The notes below the pieces were generated by a model. The model searched no databases. It had not been told where the DNA came from and was given only the letters and a program-made list of their open reading frames with translations. Shown in pieces: positions 17,423 through 26,515 of a stretch of 64,000 nucleotides of DNA (its first letter is position 1; every line of letters begins with the position of its first letter). This DNA is from Streptococcus gallinaceus. GTDB taxonomy: Bacteria > Bacillota > Bacilli > Lactobacillales > Streptococcaceae. The stretch is taken from contig NZ_JALJXU010000003.1 in NCBI RefSeq assembly GCF_024170225.1, forward strand, positions 186,001-250,000, written 5' to 3'. Both the position numbers and the translations under genes were made by a program.

Positions 17423-17827
17423 ATGACAACAGATCATCAACCAACCACTAAAGACAAATTTCAAGCGCACCTAAAGAACTTCATGGCCAAGCCAAAATTA
17501 TGGGGAATCAGCCTAGCCTTGGCTAGTTTGACTATTGGATTTGCAGGAGGTATAGGAGTTTCTAGCCTCGGAAATAGTACCAGTCAGCATGCCAGTCGCC
17601 AATTCCCTAATCACGATCAGGGACACCAACCACCAAACATGGAGCAGGGAAATGAAGGACAAGAGCGAATGGCTCCTCCAGGTCAACCAAATGATAACCA
17701 AGACAGCCAAGACGATTCAGATTCATCAAGTAAAAGCACCACGCCCCCAGATCAAGCCAAGAGTAAAAATCAAGAAACAGAAGAAAATCAGGAAACGGAT
17801 AACGGCTTCACAACTGAAACAAATTAA
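17423..17827 (+). CDS. Small membrane protein with disordered polar tail, unknown
   Basis: A 134-residue protein with about 32 N-terminal residues, one membrane segment at roughly 33-54 (LWGISLALASLTIGFAGGIGV), then about 80 residues very rich in Q, N, D, S, E, K and P. The tail is low-complexity and likely disordered outside the membrane. No LPXTG anchor is visible. GCGAAGGA at 17409-17416 is a plausible ribosome site. It lies behind ciaRH with its own promoter and ends in a perfect terminator. I do not recognise a function; a cell-surface or stress role near CiaRH would be speculation. Confidence 0.75.
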   Translation: MTTDHQPTTKDKFQAHLKNFMAKPKLWGISLALASLTIGFAGGIGVSSLGNSTSQHASRQFPNHDQGHQPPNMEQGNEGQERMAPPGQPNDNQDSQDDSDSSSKSTTPPDQAKSKNQETEENQETDNGFTTETN

Positions 17828-17860
17828 AAACTTACCTAGCAAATGCTAGGTAAGTTTTTG
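17826..17860. terminator. Bidirectional terminator
   Basis: AAAAACTTACCTAGC and GCTAGGTAAGTTTTT form a perfect 15-bp stem with loop AAAT. It serves both convergent genes and contains the stop of the FlaR-like gene. Confidence 0.93.
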
Positions 17861-18367
17861 TTCTGTCCTTCGTAAAAAGTCATCAATTTCCTTCTGATTT
17901 TTGAGAGTAATGATTTTCTTAGTATACTGTTTTTCAATATCATGATAGAGCTGTTGTCGATTTGGTTTGTGAGAGTCTATCATGACAAACTTCAAAAAGG
18001 GCCAATCAATTTTTTCCTGACACCCATCTGGAGCAGATGAACGCACCTTACCTCGGTAGGTTAGATAACGCTTCAATATCCGGTGCAGGGCAGTCCAACG
18101 GTTAAAATTCAAAAAGATAATCTGATCAGCCTCTTCCAATCGTCGTTTTAAACTAAATTTGCTATAGAAACCATCCATAACCCACGAATCATGTTGATCT
18201 AAAAAATGCTCCAAATCACTTGAAAAATCAAGGTCCGAACGCATCACCCAATTTGGAGCAAAGCGAATCTTGTCCAGATGAAGAAGGGGAAATTTGTAGC
18301 GATGTGACAGTTTTTCAGCCAGTGTAGACTTACCTGACCCGCTAAAGCCAATAATCAGAATCTTCAT
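17846..18367 (-). CDS. P-loop kinase-like ATPase (FlaR / topology-modulation-protein type)
   Basis: A 173-residue protein with Walker A GFSGSGKST at residues 8-16 and the sequence HLDKIRFAPNW after it. This is typical of the AAA/adenylate-kinase-like proteins annotated as DNA topology modulation protein FlaR. The family is probably a small nucleotide or nucleoside kinase, and the biological role is not established. Its stop lies inside the shared terminator. It is the last minus-strand gene here, separated from rpsT by a terminator. Confidence 0.75.
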   Translation of the reverse strand: MKILIIGFSGSGKSTLAEKLSHRYKFPLLHLDKIRFAPNWVMRSDLDFSSDLEHFLDQHDSWVMDGFYSKFSLKRRLEEADQIIFLNFNRWTALHRILKRYLTYRGKVRSSAPDGCQEKIDWPFLKFVMIDSHKPNRQQLYHDIEKQYTKKIITLKNQKEIDDFLRRTEQKLT

Positions 18368-18385
18368 AAAAACTCCTTAGAAGAA

Positions 18386-18415
18386 AATAAAAAAAGAAGC
18401 CATAGGGCTCTTTTT
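18386..18415 (-). terminator. Terminator of rpsT
   Basis: On the minus strand AAGAGCC-CTAT-GGCTTCTTTTTTT follows the rpsT stop. Confidence 0.85.
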
Positions 18416-18416
18416 A

Positions 18417-18650
18417 TTAAGCAAGTTTAGCTGAAAGACGTGCTTTGTCGCGGCTTGCTTTGTTTTTGTGAATCAAACCTTTTGTTTCTGCTTTATCAAT
18501 TGCTGAACTTGCAGCGCGGAAAAGCTCTTCAGAAGGGTTAGCTTCAAATGCTTTGATTGCAGTACGCATAGCTGATTTTTGAGCTGAGTTTTTTTCGTTT
18601 TGTTTAACGTTCAATTCAGCGCGTTTGATAGCTGATTTAATGTTTGCCAA
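18417..18650 (-). CDS. rpsT: 30S ribosomal protein S20
   Basis: A 77-residue basic protein beginning [19 protein letters not shown] after the initiator, which is ribosomal protein S20 of the small subunit. The start is TTG at 18650-18648: GGAGGTG lies 8 bases upstream and the family begins exactly here. A longer in-frame reading to 18716 runs through the promoter and is rejected. E. coli rpsT also uses UUG and is repressed by S20 at translation, so the weak start may be regulatory here too. A strong promoter lies just upstream. Confidence 0.95.
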   Translation of the reverse strand: MANIKSAIKRAELNVKQNEKNSAQKSAMRTAIKAFEANPSEELFRAASSAIDKAETKGLIHKNKASRDKARLSAKLA

Positions 18651-18687
18651 TGGTTTCACCTCCACCCTTTTCTGTACTAACCATATC

Positions 18688-18716
18688 ATTATATCGGAAA
18701 AACCATACTTTGGCAA
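18688..18716 (-). promoter_or_regulatory. Strong promoter of rpsT
   Basis: On the minus strand TTGCCA (18716-18711), a 17-base spacer and TATAAT (18693-18688). This is a near-consensus sigma-A promoter, fitting a ribosomal protein gene. Confidence 0.88.
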
Positions 18717-18723
18717 GTAAAAT

Positions 18724-19644
18724 CTATTTTTTCAAATAAATTTCATCAATTTCATGGTTTTGTCCTTTATGAAGAATAATGTCGGCGCGGCTTCGAGTTG
18801 GTTCAATATATTTTTCTAGATTGGCTAGGTTGATATGCTTCCAGGTATCTTGTGCCATGCCGAGCACCTCGTTAAATGGAAGCTGTGTGAAGCGATGGTA
18901 GTAGTTGTTAGGATCTGTCTCAGCGAGTTTCAATAATTTTTGGAAACGTTCGAGATACCAATTTTCAATATTTTCAATATCTGCATCGACATAAATGGCC
19001 AAATCAAAGTAATCACTCACATAAAGACGCTGGTTTTGCGGATTTTGAAAGACATTAATCCCCTCTACGATGAGAAAATCCGGAGATTCGATTTTTTGAG
19101 TTTTATCTGGCACGATATCGTAGATTTCGTGGGAGTAGACAGGAATCTCACAACTCTGACCGTTTTTTATGGTGTCTAAAAAGTCCAGTAATAATTCCAT
19201 ATTGTAGGACTCTGGGAAGCCTTTTTTGGTTAAAATTCCACGTTCCTCAAGAACTTTATTGGGAAATAGAAATCCGTCTGTCGTGACCATTTCGACCTTA
19301 GCATGTTTGAAAGTCCGCGCGAGAAGAATCTGCAAGAGACGGCTGGTGGTCGATTTTCCGACAGCCACACTCCCTGCGATACCAATGATGAAAGGCTGCG
19401 GACGATTGCGTGTCTGCAAAAATAGACTTTTGGAGAAGGCCAGATCTCCGCTTGCCTTTTTATAAATGCGAATCAGATTGGTTAATGGCAAATAAACATC
19501 CAAAACTTCCTGCAAACTAATTTTATCATTAAAACTTTTTATGGAATTTAATTCTTCCTGCGTAAGTGGCACAGTTGTGTTGCGATGCAGTTTCTGCCAG
19601 GTTTTTCGTTTGATTTTTTCAAAATTCATGAGTTCATTTTTCAT
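18724..19644 (-). CDS. coaA: Pantothenate kinase CoaA
   Basis: A 306-residue type I pantothenate kinase, first step of coenzyme A synthesis. The P-loop is [12 protein letters not shown] near residue 100, with [11 protein letters not shown] and RADIILHKG characteristic of CoaA. The start is ATG 19644-19642 ([11 protein letters not shown]), matching other streptococcal CoaA proteins. Longer in-frame readings to 19770 cross the promoter. There is no Shine-Dalgarno; TACAAT lies exactly 6 bases upstream of the ATG, so a leaderless mRNA is predicted. It is back to back with the methyltransferase gene. Confidence 0.95.
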   Translation of the reverse strand: MKNELMNFEKIKRKTWQKLHRNTTVPLTQEELNSIKSFNDKISLQEVLDVYLPLTNLIRIYKKASGDLAFSKSLFLQTRNRPQPFIIGIAGSVAVGKSTTSRLLQILLARTFKHAKVEMVTTDGFLFPNKVLEERGILTKKGFPESYNMELLLDFLDTIKNGQSCEIPVYSHEIYDIVPDKTQKIESPDFLIVEGINVFQNPQNQRLYVSDYFDLAIYVDADIENIENWYLERFQKLLKLAETDPNNYYHRFTQLPFNEVLGMAQDTWKHINLANLEKYIEPTRSRADIILHKGQNHEIDEIYLKK

Positions 19645-19650
19645 AGCAAC

Positions 19651-19679
19651 ATTGTAGCATGATTTAATAGTATTGTAAA
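19651..19679 (-). promoter_or_regulatory. coaA promoter giving a leaderless start
   Basis: On the minus strand TTTACA (19679-19674), 17 bases, TACAAT (19656-19651) with an upstream TGC (extended -10). Six bases then the coaA ATG, so transcription should begin at or next to the start codon. Confidence 0.75.
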
Positions 19680-19684
19680 ACAGC

Positions 19685-19713
19685 TTGTAAACGTTTTTAC
19701 AACGTGGTATAAT
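19685..19713 (+). promoter_or_regulatory. Promoter of the nucleoside operon giving a leaderless start
   Basis: TTGTAA (19685-19690), 17 bases, TATAAT (19708-19713) with TGG before it. Six bases later is ATG 19720. The -35 elements of this and the coaA promoter are only 5 bases apart on opposite strands. Confidence 0.78.
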
Positions 19714-19719
19714 AAAAAC

Positions 19720-20319
19720 ATGGCAAATATGTATTATGAAAAAAATCCCGATGTTGCTCATGATATACATGAATTGCGAGTGACATTATTGGGGACTCCA
19801 ATGACTTTTTTGACAGACGCAGGTGTTTTCAGTAAGAAGATGATTGACTATGGTAGTCAGGTTCTGTTAAATAGCTTGGACTTAGAGAATGGTAAGAGAC
19901 TCTTGGATGTGGGCTGTGGATACGGTCCACTTGGTTTGACTTTAAGCAAGGTATTTGCAGTTGAGCCAACGATGATTGACATTAATAGTCGCGCAATCGA
20001 ATTGGCCCAAAAGAACGCTGAGAAAAATCAAATCTCAGCTTCTATTTTCCAGTCAAATATTTATGAAAATGTGATCGGTCAATTTGATTATGTTATTTCA
20101 AATCCACCGATTCGTGCAGGAAAGGCAGTGGTTCATGAAGTTATCGCAGGTTCGTATGACCATTTGGTCAATGAAGGCAGTTTAACAATTGTTATCCAGA
20201 AAAAGCAAGGTGCTCCGAGTGCCAAGGCAAAAATGGAAGAAGTATTTGGAAATTGCCAAATTGTAAAAAAAGACAAAGGATATTATATTTTAGAAAGTGT
20301 GAAATATGAGAACAGTTGA
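19720..20319 (+). CDS. Class I SAM-dependent methyltransferase, RsmC-like
   Basis: A 199-residue cytoplasmic methyltransferase with the SAM-binding motif [13 protein letters not shown] at about 63-75, acidic MIDIN for the ribose, and SNPPIRAG, the NPP[IFY] motif of enzymes methylating an amino group of a base. RsmC-type proteins methylate guanine in 16S rRNA, so an RNA target is likely but not proven here. The start ATG 19720 has no ribosome site and lies 6 bases after the -10. A second in-frame ATG at 19729 is possible. It overlaps pdp by 14 bases and heads the pdp-deoC-cdd operon. Confidence 0.88.
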   Translation: MANMYYEKNPDVAHDIHELRVTLLGTPMTFLTDAGVFSKKMIDYGSQVLLNSLDLENGKRLLDVGCGYGPLGLTLSKVFAVEPTMIDINSRAIELAQKNAEKNQISASIFQSNIYENVIGQFDYVISNPPIRAGKAVVHEVIAGSYDHLVNEGSLTIVIQKKQGAPSAKAKMEEVFGNCQIVKKDKGYYILESVKYENS

Positions 20320-21583
20320 TTTAATTCAGAAGAAACGTGATGGTTTGGAGCTCACCAAAGAAGAAATCACATGGCTAGTGAATGGCTACGTTGATGGCAG
20401 TGTACCGGACTACCAAATGTCAGCCTTCGCCATGGCTATTTACTTCAAAGGAATGACAACGCGAGAAATTTCTGATTTAACCATGGCAATGGTTGCGACT
20501 GGTGAGCAGATTGACTTGTCGGCCATTGCAGGCATTAAAGTAGACAAGCATTCTACTGGGGGCGTTGGAGACAAGGTAACCTTGATTTTGGCTCCTTTAG
20601 TAGCTAGCTTCGACGTACCCGTGGCAAAAATGAGTGGCCGCGGTTTGGGGCACACGGGTGGTACACTAGATAAGTTAGAATCCATCAAAGGTTACCAAAT
20701 CGAAGTTGCTCAGGAAGATTTTATCCGTCAAGTACAAGAAACTGGATTAGCTGTTATTGGCCAGTCAGACAAATTGGTCAAGGCAGACAAACTTCTCTAC
20801 GCACTTCGTGATGTGACTGCGACGGTTGACACCATTCCATTGATCGCAAGTTCTGTTATGTCTAAGAAAATTGCTGCAGGAGCAGATGCTATTCTCTTGG
20901 ATGTAACGGTTGGTGAAGGTGCCTTCATGAAGAACATTGAGGACGCCCGTGTATTAGCACGAACAATGGTTGAACTTGGAAAAGCTGTTGGCCGTAAGAC
21001 AGTAGCTGTCATCACAGATATGTCACAACCTGTCGGGACAAGTATTGGTAATCGCCTTGAAATCCTCGAAGCGCTGGATATTCTTCAAGGAAAAGGCAGA
21101 GCTGACGTGACAGAATTCATTTGTGAGTTGGCGCAAATCATGTTGGGGCTTGCAAATGTTGACAAATCCCTCGAAGAAGTGCACCAACATTTGGTTAATG
21201 GAGCTGCTCTCAAGAAATTTGAAGAAATGGTTGAAGCACAAGGTGGAGATTTGGAAGATTTGTATCGTCCAGTTCAGGTCAGTCACAAGGTGGACGTTTT
21301 AGCGGAAGCCACAGGTACAATTACTGCATTACCAGCCCTTGAATTTGGTCTTTTCGCTATGAAATTAGGTGCAGGTCGTGCTGTGAAGACAGATAATCTT
21401 GATTACGAAACAGGGATTGTTTTCCATAAAAAAGTAGGCGAGAAAATCCTTGCAGGTGAGCCACTTGCCACAATTTATGCCAACCAAAATATTTCTGAAA
21501 ATATGCTTACAGATTTTCAAAAAAATGTTAAAATAGAAGACGTTGTGATTGAAACAAAAGAAATTATTGAAATCATTTCGTAA
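20306..21583 (+). CDS. pdp: Pyrimidine-nucleoside phosphorylase
   Basis: A 425-residue enzyme of the thymidine/pyrimidine-nucleoside phosphorylase family. It splits uridine or (deoxy)thymidine with phosphate into base and (deoxy)ribose-1-phosphate. Seen: [28 protein letters not shown] and [12 protein letters not shown], which line the phosphate and nucleoside sites. Length is normal. It overlaps the methyltransferase gene by 14 bases and ends 13 bases before deoC, so the order is salvage operon: phosphorylase, aldolase, deaminase, then uptake. Confidence 0.95.
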   Translation: MRTVDLIQKKRDGLELTKEEITWLVNGYVDGSVPDYQMSAFAMAIYFKGMTTREISDLTMAMVATGEQIDLSAIAGIKVDKHSTGGVGDKVTLILAPLVASFDVPVAKMSGRGLGHTGGTLDKLESIKGYQIEVAQEDFIRQVQETGLAVIGQSDKLVKADKLLYALRDVTATVDTIPLIASSVMSKKIAAGADAILLDVTVGEGAFMKNIEDARVLARTMVELGKAVGRKTVAVITDMSQPVGTSIGNRLEILEALDILQGKGRADVTEFICELAQIMLGLANVDKSLEEVHQHLVNGAALKKFEEMVEAQGGDLEDLYRPVQVSHKVDVLAEATGTITALPALEFGLFAMKLGAGRAVKTDNLDYETGIVFHKKVGEKILAGEPLATIYANQNISENMLTDFQKNVKIEDVVIETKEIIEIIS

Positions 21584-21596
21584 CAGGAGAAATAAA

Positions 21597-22259
21597 ATGG
21601 AATTAAACAAATATATTGACCACACACTCTTGAAGCCAGAAGCAACTGAGGCGCAAGTTTTGACCTTGGTTGAGCAAGCCAAAAAATATGACTTTGCCAG
21701 TGTTTGTGTCAATCCAACTTGGGTTAGTCTTGCAGCAAAAGAATTGAAAGATAGCGATGTAAAAGTGTGTACTGTTATTGGATTCCCTCTTGGTGCAAAT
21801 ACTTCAGCGGTAAAAGCTTTCGAAACAAAAGATGCTATTGCAAATGGTGCTGATGAAGTGGATATGGTCATCAACATCGGTCAATTAAAAGCTGGCAATG
21901 TTGAAACTGTAGAAGCAGATATTCGTGCGGTTGTAGAAGCTGCAAATGGCACATTGACAAAAGTTATCATCGAAACTTGCCTCTTGACAGACGATGAAAA
22001 AGTAGCAGCATGTTTGGCAGCGCAACGTGCAGGTGCTGACTTCGTCAAAACATCAACTGGTTTCTCTACAGGAGGGGCAACAGTTCCTGATGTGGCTTTG
22101 ATGCGTAAGACAGTTGGGCCTGATATGGGTGTGAAGGCATCTGGTGGAGCTCGTTCATTGGAAGATGCACAAGCCTTTATCGAAGCAGGAGCGACTCGTA
22201 TTGGAGCATCATCTGGTGTTGCAATCATGGAAGGAATGAAAGCAGATGGCGGATACTAA
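21597..22259 (+). CDS. deoC: Deoxyribose-phosphate aldolase
   Basis: A 220-residue class I aldolase that cleaves 2-deoxyribose-5-phosphate into acetaldehyde and glyceraldehyde-3-phosphate, feeding salvaged deoxyribose to glycolysis. It begins [17 protein letters not shown]. The Schiff-base lysine is in [15 protein letters not shown] and the second lysine in [13 protein letters not shown] 21597 follows CAGGAGA at 21583-21589; a longer in-frame reading from 21549 lies inside pdp. Its end overlaps cdd by 14 bases. Confidence 0.97.
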   Translation: MELNKYIDHTLLKPEATEAQVLTLVEQAKKYDFASVCVNPTWVSLAAKELKDSDVKVCTVIGFPLGANTSAVKAFETKDAIANGADEVDMVINIGQLKAGNVETVEADIRAVVEAANGTLTKVIIETCLLTDDEKVAACLAAQRAGADFVKTSTGFSTGGATVPDVALMRKTVGPDMGVKASGGARSLEDAQAFIEAGATRIGASSGVAIMEGMKADGGY

Positions 22260-22635
22260 GCTGATCGATTTAGCGATTGAAGCCAGTAAAAACGCCTACG
22301 TTCCCTATTCACATTTTCCGATTGGTGCGGCTCTAGTTGCAAAAGACGGTCGGGTTTTTACAGGCTGTAATGTTGAGAATGCTTCTTTTGGATTGACCAA
22401 TTGTGGCGAACGTACTGCGATTTTTAAGGCGATTTCTGAAGGAGCTAGAGAATTCAAAGAATTGGTAATATTCGGAAAAACCGAACAACCAGTCTCTCCA
22501 TGTGGCGCTTGTCGTCAAGTTATGGTAGAATTTTTTGAGAAAGATTTACCAGTGACTTTGGTCGCTGAAGATAAATCGACCGTCGTGATGACAGTCCAGG
22601 AGTTACTTCCTTATTCATTCACAGACCTTAAATAG
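22246..22635 (+). CDS. cdd: Cytidine deaminase
   Basis: A 129-residue zinc enzyme deaminating cytidine and deoxycytidine to uridine forms, supplying Pdp. The zinc site is seen as [17 protein letters not shown] (Cys plus catalytic Glu) and PCGACRQ. It overlaps deoC by 14 bases. Its stop (TAG 22633-22635) lies inside the hairpin TCACAGAC...GTCTGTGA. Confidence 0.96.
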   Translation: MADTKLIDLAIEASKNAYVPYSHFPIGAALVAKDGRVFTGCNVENASFGLTNCGERTAIFKAISEGAREFKELVIFGKTEQPVSPCGACRQVMVEFFEKDLPVTLVAEDKSTVVMTVQELLPYSFTDLK

Positions 22636-22658
22636 TCTGTGATGCAGTCTGTGACTGC
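22619..22658 (+). promoter_or_regulatory. Two adjacent hairpins between cdd and bmpA
   Basis: TCACAGAC (22619-22626) pairs with GTCTGTGA (22635-22642), and GCAGTC (22644-22649) pairs with GACTGC (22653-22658). Neither has a T tract, so they look like an RNA processing or stability element separating salvage genes from the binding-protein gene, not a terminator. Confidence 0.5.
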
Positions 22659-22713
22659 GAGCACATTTTACCCGGCAATTATTGCCAAAAGATTTTTAGG
22701 AGGGTTCATTCAC

Positions 22714-23778
22714 ATGAACAAGAAAGTTGTTGGTTTAGGCCTTGCTACTGTAGCTGTCTTTGGTTTGGCAGCATGTAGTAGTCGTACTGCTAAGAAATCT
22801 GAATCATCATCAGATTCTTCATCTATCAAAGCTGCTATTGTTACTGATATTGGCGGTATAGATGACCGTTCATTTAACCAATCTGCTTGGGAAGGCTTGC
22901 AAGCTTGGGGAAAAGAAGCAGGTCTTAAAAAAGACAATGGATTTACTTACTTCCAATCAGGTAGTGAATCAGAATACATCACTAACCTTGATGCAGCCGT
23001 TTCAGGCGGTTACAACCTTGTCTTTGGTATCGGTTTTGCCCTAGAAAATGCAATTAACGAAGTAGCACCAAACCATCCTGATACAAAATATGCCATCGTT
23101 GATTCAGTTGTTGAACAGCCAAATGTAGTAAGCATTGGCTTCGCTGACCATGAATCATCCTACCTTGCTGGTGTAGCTGCTGCTAAATCAACAAAAACAA
23201 AACACGTTGGTTTCATCGGTGGTATGCAAGGTGTTATCATCGACCGTTTTGAAGCTGGTTTCGTAGAAGGTGTTAAATCTGTAGATAAGAACATCAAGAT
23301 TACAATTGACTACGCTGGTTCATTTGGTGACGCAGCGAAAGGTCAAACACTTGCTGCTGCTCAATACGCATCAGGTGCTGATATTATCTTCCACGCATCA
23401 GGCGGTACTGGTAACGGTGTCTTCGCTGCTGCAAAATCTGAAAATGAAACACGTAACGAAGCAGATAAAGTTTGGATTATCGGTGTTGACCGTGACCAAT
23501 CTGGCGAAGGTGAATATACTTCTAAAGACGGTAAAAAATCAAACTTCGTACTTGCATCTACTTTGAAAGAAGTTGGTAATTCTGTAAAAGATATCGCTAC
23601 GAAAGCTGCTAAAGGTGAATTTGACGGTGGTAAAACATTGCGCTACTCACTTAAAGATAAAGGTGTAGAATTGGCTGAAACAAACCTTTCTGAAGAAGCT
23701 TCAAAAGCAGTTGCTGCTGCTAAAGAAGATATCTTGAACGGTAAAGTTAAAGTTCCAGAAACTCCAGCAAAAAAATAA
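22714..23778 (+). CDS. bmpA: Nucleoside-binding lipoprotein, BMP family
   Basis: A 354-residue substrate-binding lipoprotein. The N-terminus has a signal peptide with lipobox GLAAC, lipidated Cys at residue 21, then a serine-rich linker and the BMP (basic membrane protein / Med) domain: DIGGIDDRSFNQSAWEG, GSESEYITNL, IGVDRDQSGEGEY. In Lactococcus and S. mutans such proteins bind nucleosides for the ABC transporter encoded next. ATG 22714 follows TTAGGAGGG; a reading from 22639 has no ribosome site and breaks the signal peptide. It is anchored outside the membrane. Confidence 0.94.
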   Translation: MNKKVVGLGLATVAVFGLAACSSRTAKKSESSSDSSSIKAAIVTDIGGIDDRSFNQSAWEGLQAWGKEAGLKKDNGFTYFQSGSESEYITNLDAAVSGGYNLVFGIGFALENAINEVAPNHPDTKYAIVDSVVEQPNVVSIGFADHESSYLAGVAAAKSTKTKHVGFIGGMQGVIIDRFEAGFVEGVKSVDKNIKITIDYAGSFGDAAKGQTLAAAQYASGADIIFHASGGTGNGVFAAAKSENETRNEADKVWIIGVDRDQSGEGEYTSKDGKKSNFVLASTLKEVGNSVKDIATKAAKGEFDGGKTLRYSLKDKGVELAETNLSEEASKAVAAAKEDILNGKVKVPETPAKK

Positions 23779-23797
23779 AATAAGAACATGGGGAAGG

Positions 23798-23886
23798 AGG
23801 CTGAGACGGGCTCGTCTCGCCCCCTTTCGCTGTGTCTACTGAGGAAATTTTTCTCAGTAAAGCCTATCATTTAACTTGGTAGGTTT
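23798..23886 (+). promoter_or_regulatory. Hairpin-rich gap after bmpA, probable partial terminator
   Basis: GAGACGGGCTCGTCTC (23803-23818), ACTGAG...CTCAGT (23838-23858) and AGCCTATCA...TGGTAGGTTTT (near 23861-23885, with wobble pairs) form three successive stems. The last is followed by TTTT only. This would lower expression of the transporter core below the binding protein, as is common in ABC operons. Confidence 0.55.
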
Positions 23887-23922
23887 TCCTGACAAAAATT
23901 TTAGTCTGAAAGGAAGATAGAT

Positions 23923-25458
23923 ATGACAAATGAAAATGTCATTGAAATGCGTGAAATTACCAAGATTTTTGGTGAGTTTGTTGCAAATGACCATATTAAT
24001 TTGACTGTCAAACGCGGCGAAATTCATGCGCTTCTTGGGGAAAATGGTGCTGGTAAATCTACACTCATGAACATGCTTTCCGGCTTGTTAGAACCAACTT
24101 CTGGTGAAATTGCCATCAATGGACAAGTGGTGCAGATTGATTCGCCATCCAAAGCAGCTCATCTTGGAATTGGAATGGTGCACCAACACTTTATGTTGGT
24201 AGAGGCCTTTACGGTTGCTGAGAACATTATTTTAGGTAGTGAAACGACTAAAAATGGTGTCCTCAACCTCAAACAAGCCATTCAGGAAATCAAAGAGCTT
24301 TCTGAAAAGTATGGTTTAGAGGTGGATCCAAGCGCTAAGATTTCTGACATCACAGTCGGAGCTCAACAGCGTGTAGAAATCCTCAAAACTCTTTACCGTG
24401 GTGCAGATATTCTGATTTTTGACGAGCCAACAGCTGTTTTGACACCAGCTGAGATTACTGAGCTGTTGAAGATTATGAAAACCTTGGTTAAAGAAGGCAA
24501 GTCTATCGTCCTAATCACACACAAACTAGATGAAATTCGTGCAGTTGCAGATACGGTTACAGTTATTCGCCGTGGGGAGTCTATTCAGTCGGTGCCTGTA
24601 GCAGGTGCTAGCAATGCTGACTTGGCTGAATGGATGGTTGGTCGTGCAGTTTCCTTCAAAACAGAGAAAATTGCAGCTAATCCAAGTGATACCATCTTGT
24701 CAATTAAGAATCTTGTTGTCCATGAAAACCGTGGCGTTCCAGCAGTGAAGAACTTATCACTTGATGTTCGTGCCGGTGAAGTTGTGGGGATTGCAGGTAT
24801 TGATGGCAATGGTCAGAGTGAGCTTATCCACGCGATTACTGGTCTTCGCAAGGTCCAATCAGGTGAGATTTGGATTAAAGATGAAAATGTTGTTGGAAAA
24901 ACACCACGACAAATTACAGAACTAAGCGTAGGACATGTTCCAGAAGACCGTCATAAATACGGTATGGTCCTTGACATGACAGTGGCAGAAAACTTTGCCC
25001 TTCAGACATATTACAAAGAACCTATCTCAAAAAATGGTCTCTTGAATTACGGAAAAATCAACGAGTATGCTCGTAAATTGATGGAAGAATTTGACGTACG
25101 TGCTGCCAGTGAAGTTGTTACTGGTCGTGCCATGTCAGGTGGTAACCAACAAAAGGCAGTTATTGCCCGTGAAATTGACCGTGATCCAGATTTATTGATT
25201 ATCAGCCAACCGACTCGTGGTTTGGACGTTGGAGCTATCGAATACATCCGAAAACGGATTATTGCAGAACGTGATAAAGGAAAAGCTGTATTAGTAGTCA
25301 GCTTTGAATTAGACGAGATTTTAGATGTCTCAGATCGTATTGCGGTTATCCACGATGGACATATCAGCGGTATTGTGGATCCTGCAACAACTAATAAACA
25401 AGAACTCGGCGTCTTGATGGCCGGAGGAAAACTTGAGAAGGGAGCGCAAGATGCTTAA
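23923..25458 (+). CDS. nupA: Nucleoside ABC transporter, double ATP-binding protein
   Basis: A 511-residue protein with two fused ABC ATPase domains, as in the sugar/nucleoside CUT2-like class. Domain 1 has Walker A GENGAGKST and Walker B ILIFDEPTAVLTP. Domain 2 has the degenerate loop GIDGNGQSE, which lacks the Walker Lys as usual for this class, plus signature AMSGGNQQK. It energises uptake of nucleosides with BmpA and the two permeases that follow. The name follows Lactococcus nupABC. It overlaps the first permease gene by 8 bases; AAAGGAAGATAG gives the start. Confidence 0.92.
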   Translation: MTNENVIEMREITKIFGEFVANDHINLTVKRGEIHALLGENGAGKSTLMNMLSGLLEPTSGEIAINGQVVQIDSPSKAAHLGIGMVHQHFMLVEAFTVAENIILGSETTKNGVLNLKQAIQEIKELSEKYGLEVDPSAKISDITVGAQQRVEILKTLYRGADILIFDEPTAVLTPAEITELLKIMKTLVKEGKSIVLITHKLDEIRAVADTVTVIRRGESIQSVPVAGASNADLAEWMVGRAVSFKTEKIAANPSDTILSIKNLVVHENRGVPAVKNLSLDVRAGEVVGIAGIDGNGQSELIHAITGLRKVQSGEIWIKDENVVGKTPRQITELSVGHVPEDRHKYGMVLDMTVAENFALQTYYKEPISKNGLLNYGKINEYARKLMEEFDVRAASEVVTGRAMSGGNQQKAVIAREIDRDPDLLIISQPTRGLDVGAIEYIRKRIIAERDKGKAVLVVSFELDEILDVSDRIAVIHDGHISGIVDPATTNKQELGVLMAGGKLEKGAQDA

Positions 25459-26515
25459 GAAAAATCAAGCTTTGTTGATTCCAATCTTGGCAGTTATTTC
25501 AGGTCTTCTTCTTGGAGCCCTAATCATGCTGATTTTTGGATATGACCCAGTTTGGGGTTATGAGGAGTTGTTCTATTCAGCCTTTGGTACTATAAAATCT
25601 ATCGGAGAAATCTTCCGTGCCATGGCGCCACTTGTCTTTACAGCACTTGGATTTGCAGTAGCAAGTCGAGCAGGCTTCTTCAATGTTGGTTTGCCTGGGC
25701 AAGCCTTGGTTGGTTGGGTTTTCTCAGCATGGTTTGCTTTGGAAAATCCAGATTTACCACGTTTGATTTTGATACCAATGACAGTATTGATCGCCATGAT
25801 TGCGGGTGGAATTGCAGGAGCTATTCCTGGTATCCTTCGTGCCTTTCTTGGTACATCAGAAGTTATCGTAACGATCATGATGAACTACATCTTGCTCTAT
25901 AGCTGTAACTATATCGTTCGTGATGTCTTCTCTGATAGTCTCATGAAAAACACAGACTCATCTATTAACGTTTCGGCAAATGCATCCTATCAAACAGAGT
26001 GGTTGCGCGCTTTAACAGAGAATTCTCGGATGAATATCGGTATTTTCTTTGCTATTATTGCAGTTGTATTGATTTGGTTTATGATGACCAAGACAACACT
26101 TGGTTTTGAAATCCGTTCAGTTGGTCTCAATCCATCTGCATCTGAGTATGCAGGTATGTCAGCAAAACGGACAATTATCCTTTCAATGGTTATTTCAGGA
26201 GCGCTTGCTGGTATCGGTGGTGCGATTGAAGGACTTGGAACTTTCCAAAATGTCTACATCCAAGGTGGTAACTTGGCTATCGGTTTCAACGGTATGTCTG
26301 TGGCCTTGCTTGCAACAAATGCCCCTCTAGGTATTCCATTTGCAGCCTTCCTGTTCGGAATGCTATCTGTCGGAGCGCCTGGTATGGTTCGTGCAGGTAT
26401 TCCATCTGAGTTGATTAACGTTGTAACAGCCTCTATCATTTTCTTCATTGGTGTTAAATTTATCTTTGAACGTTTATTGACAAGACGTAAAAAAGCAGCG
26501 AAAGGAGCAAAATAA
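25451..26515 (+). CDS. nupB: Nucleoside ABC transporter permease 1
   Basis: A 354-residue multi-spanning membrane protein of the BPD_transp_2 family. It starts with a basic tail and TM helix (MLKKNQALLIPILAVISGLL) and contains GFAVASRAGFFNVGLPGQ and LGTSEVIVTIMMNYI, typical of this transporter type, with a basic C-terminus. ATG 25451 overlaps the ATPase stop and AGAAGGGAG precedes it. The stop and the next start share one base (TAATG at 26513-26517). Confidence 0.92.
   Translation: MLKKNQALLIPILAVISGLLLGALIMLIFGYDPVWGYEELFYSAFGTIKSIGEIFRAMAPLVFTALGFAVASRAGFFNVGLPGQALVGWVFSAWFALENPDLPRLILIPMTVLIAMIAGGIAGAIPGILRAFLGTSEVIVTIMMNYILLYSCNYIVRDVFSDSLMKNTDSSINVSANASYQTEWLRALTENSRMNIGIFFAIIAVVLIWFMMTKTTLGFEIRSVGLNPSASEYAGMSAKRTIILSMVISGALAGIGGAIEGLGTFQNVYIQGGNLAIGFNGMSVALLATNAPLGIPFAAFLFGMLSVGAPGMVRAGIPSELINVVTASIIFFIGVKFIFERLLTRRKKAAKGAK

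Noticed and set aside
19645-19770. N-terminal extension of coaA
   Set aside because: It crosses the coaA promoter and the start of the divergent gene and has no family match.
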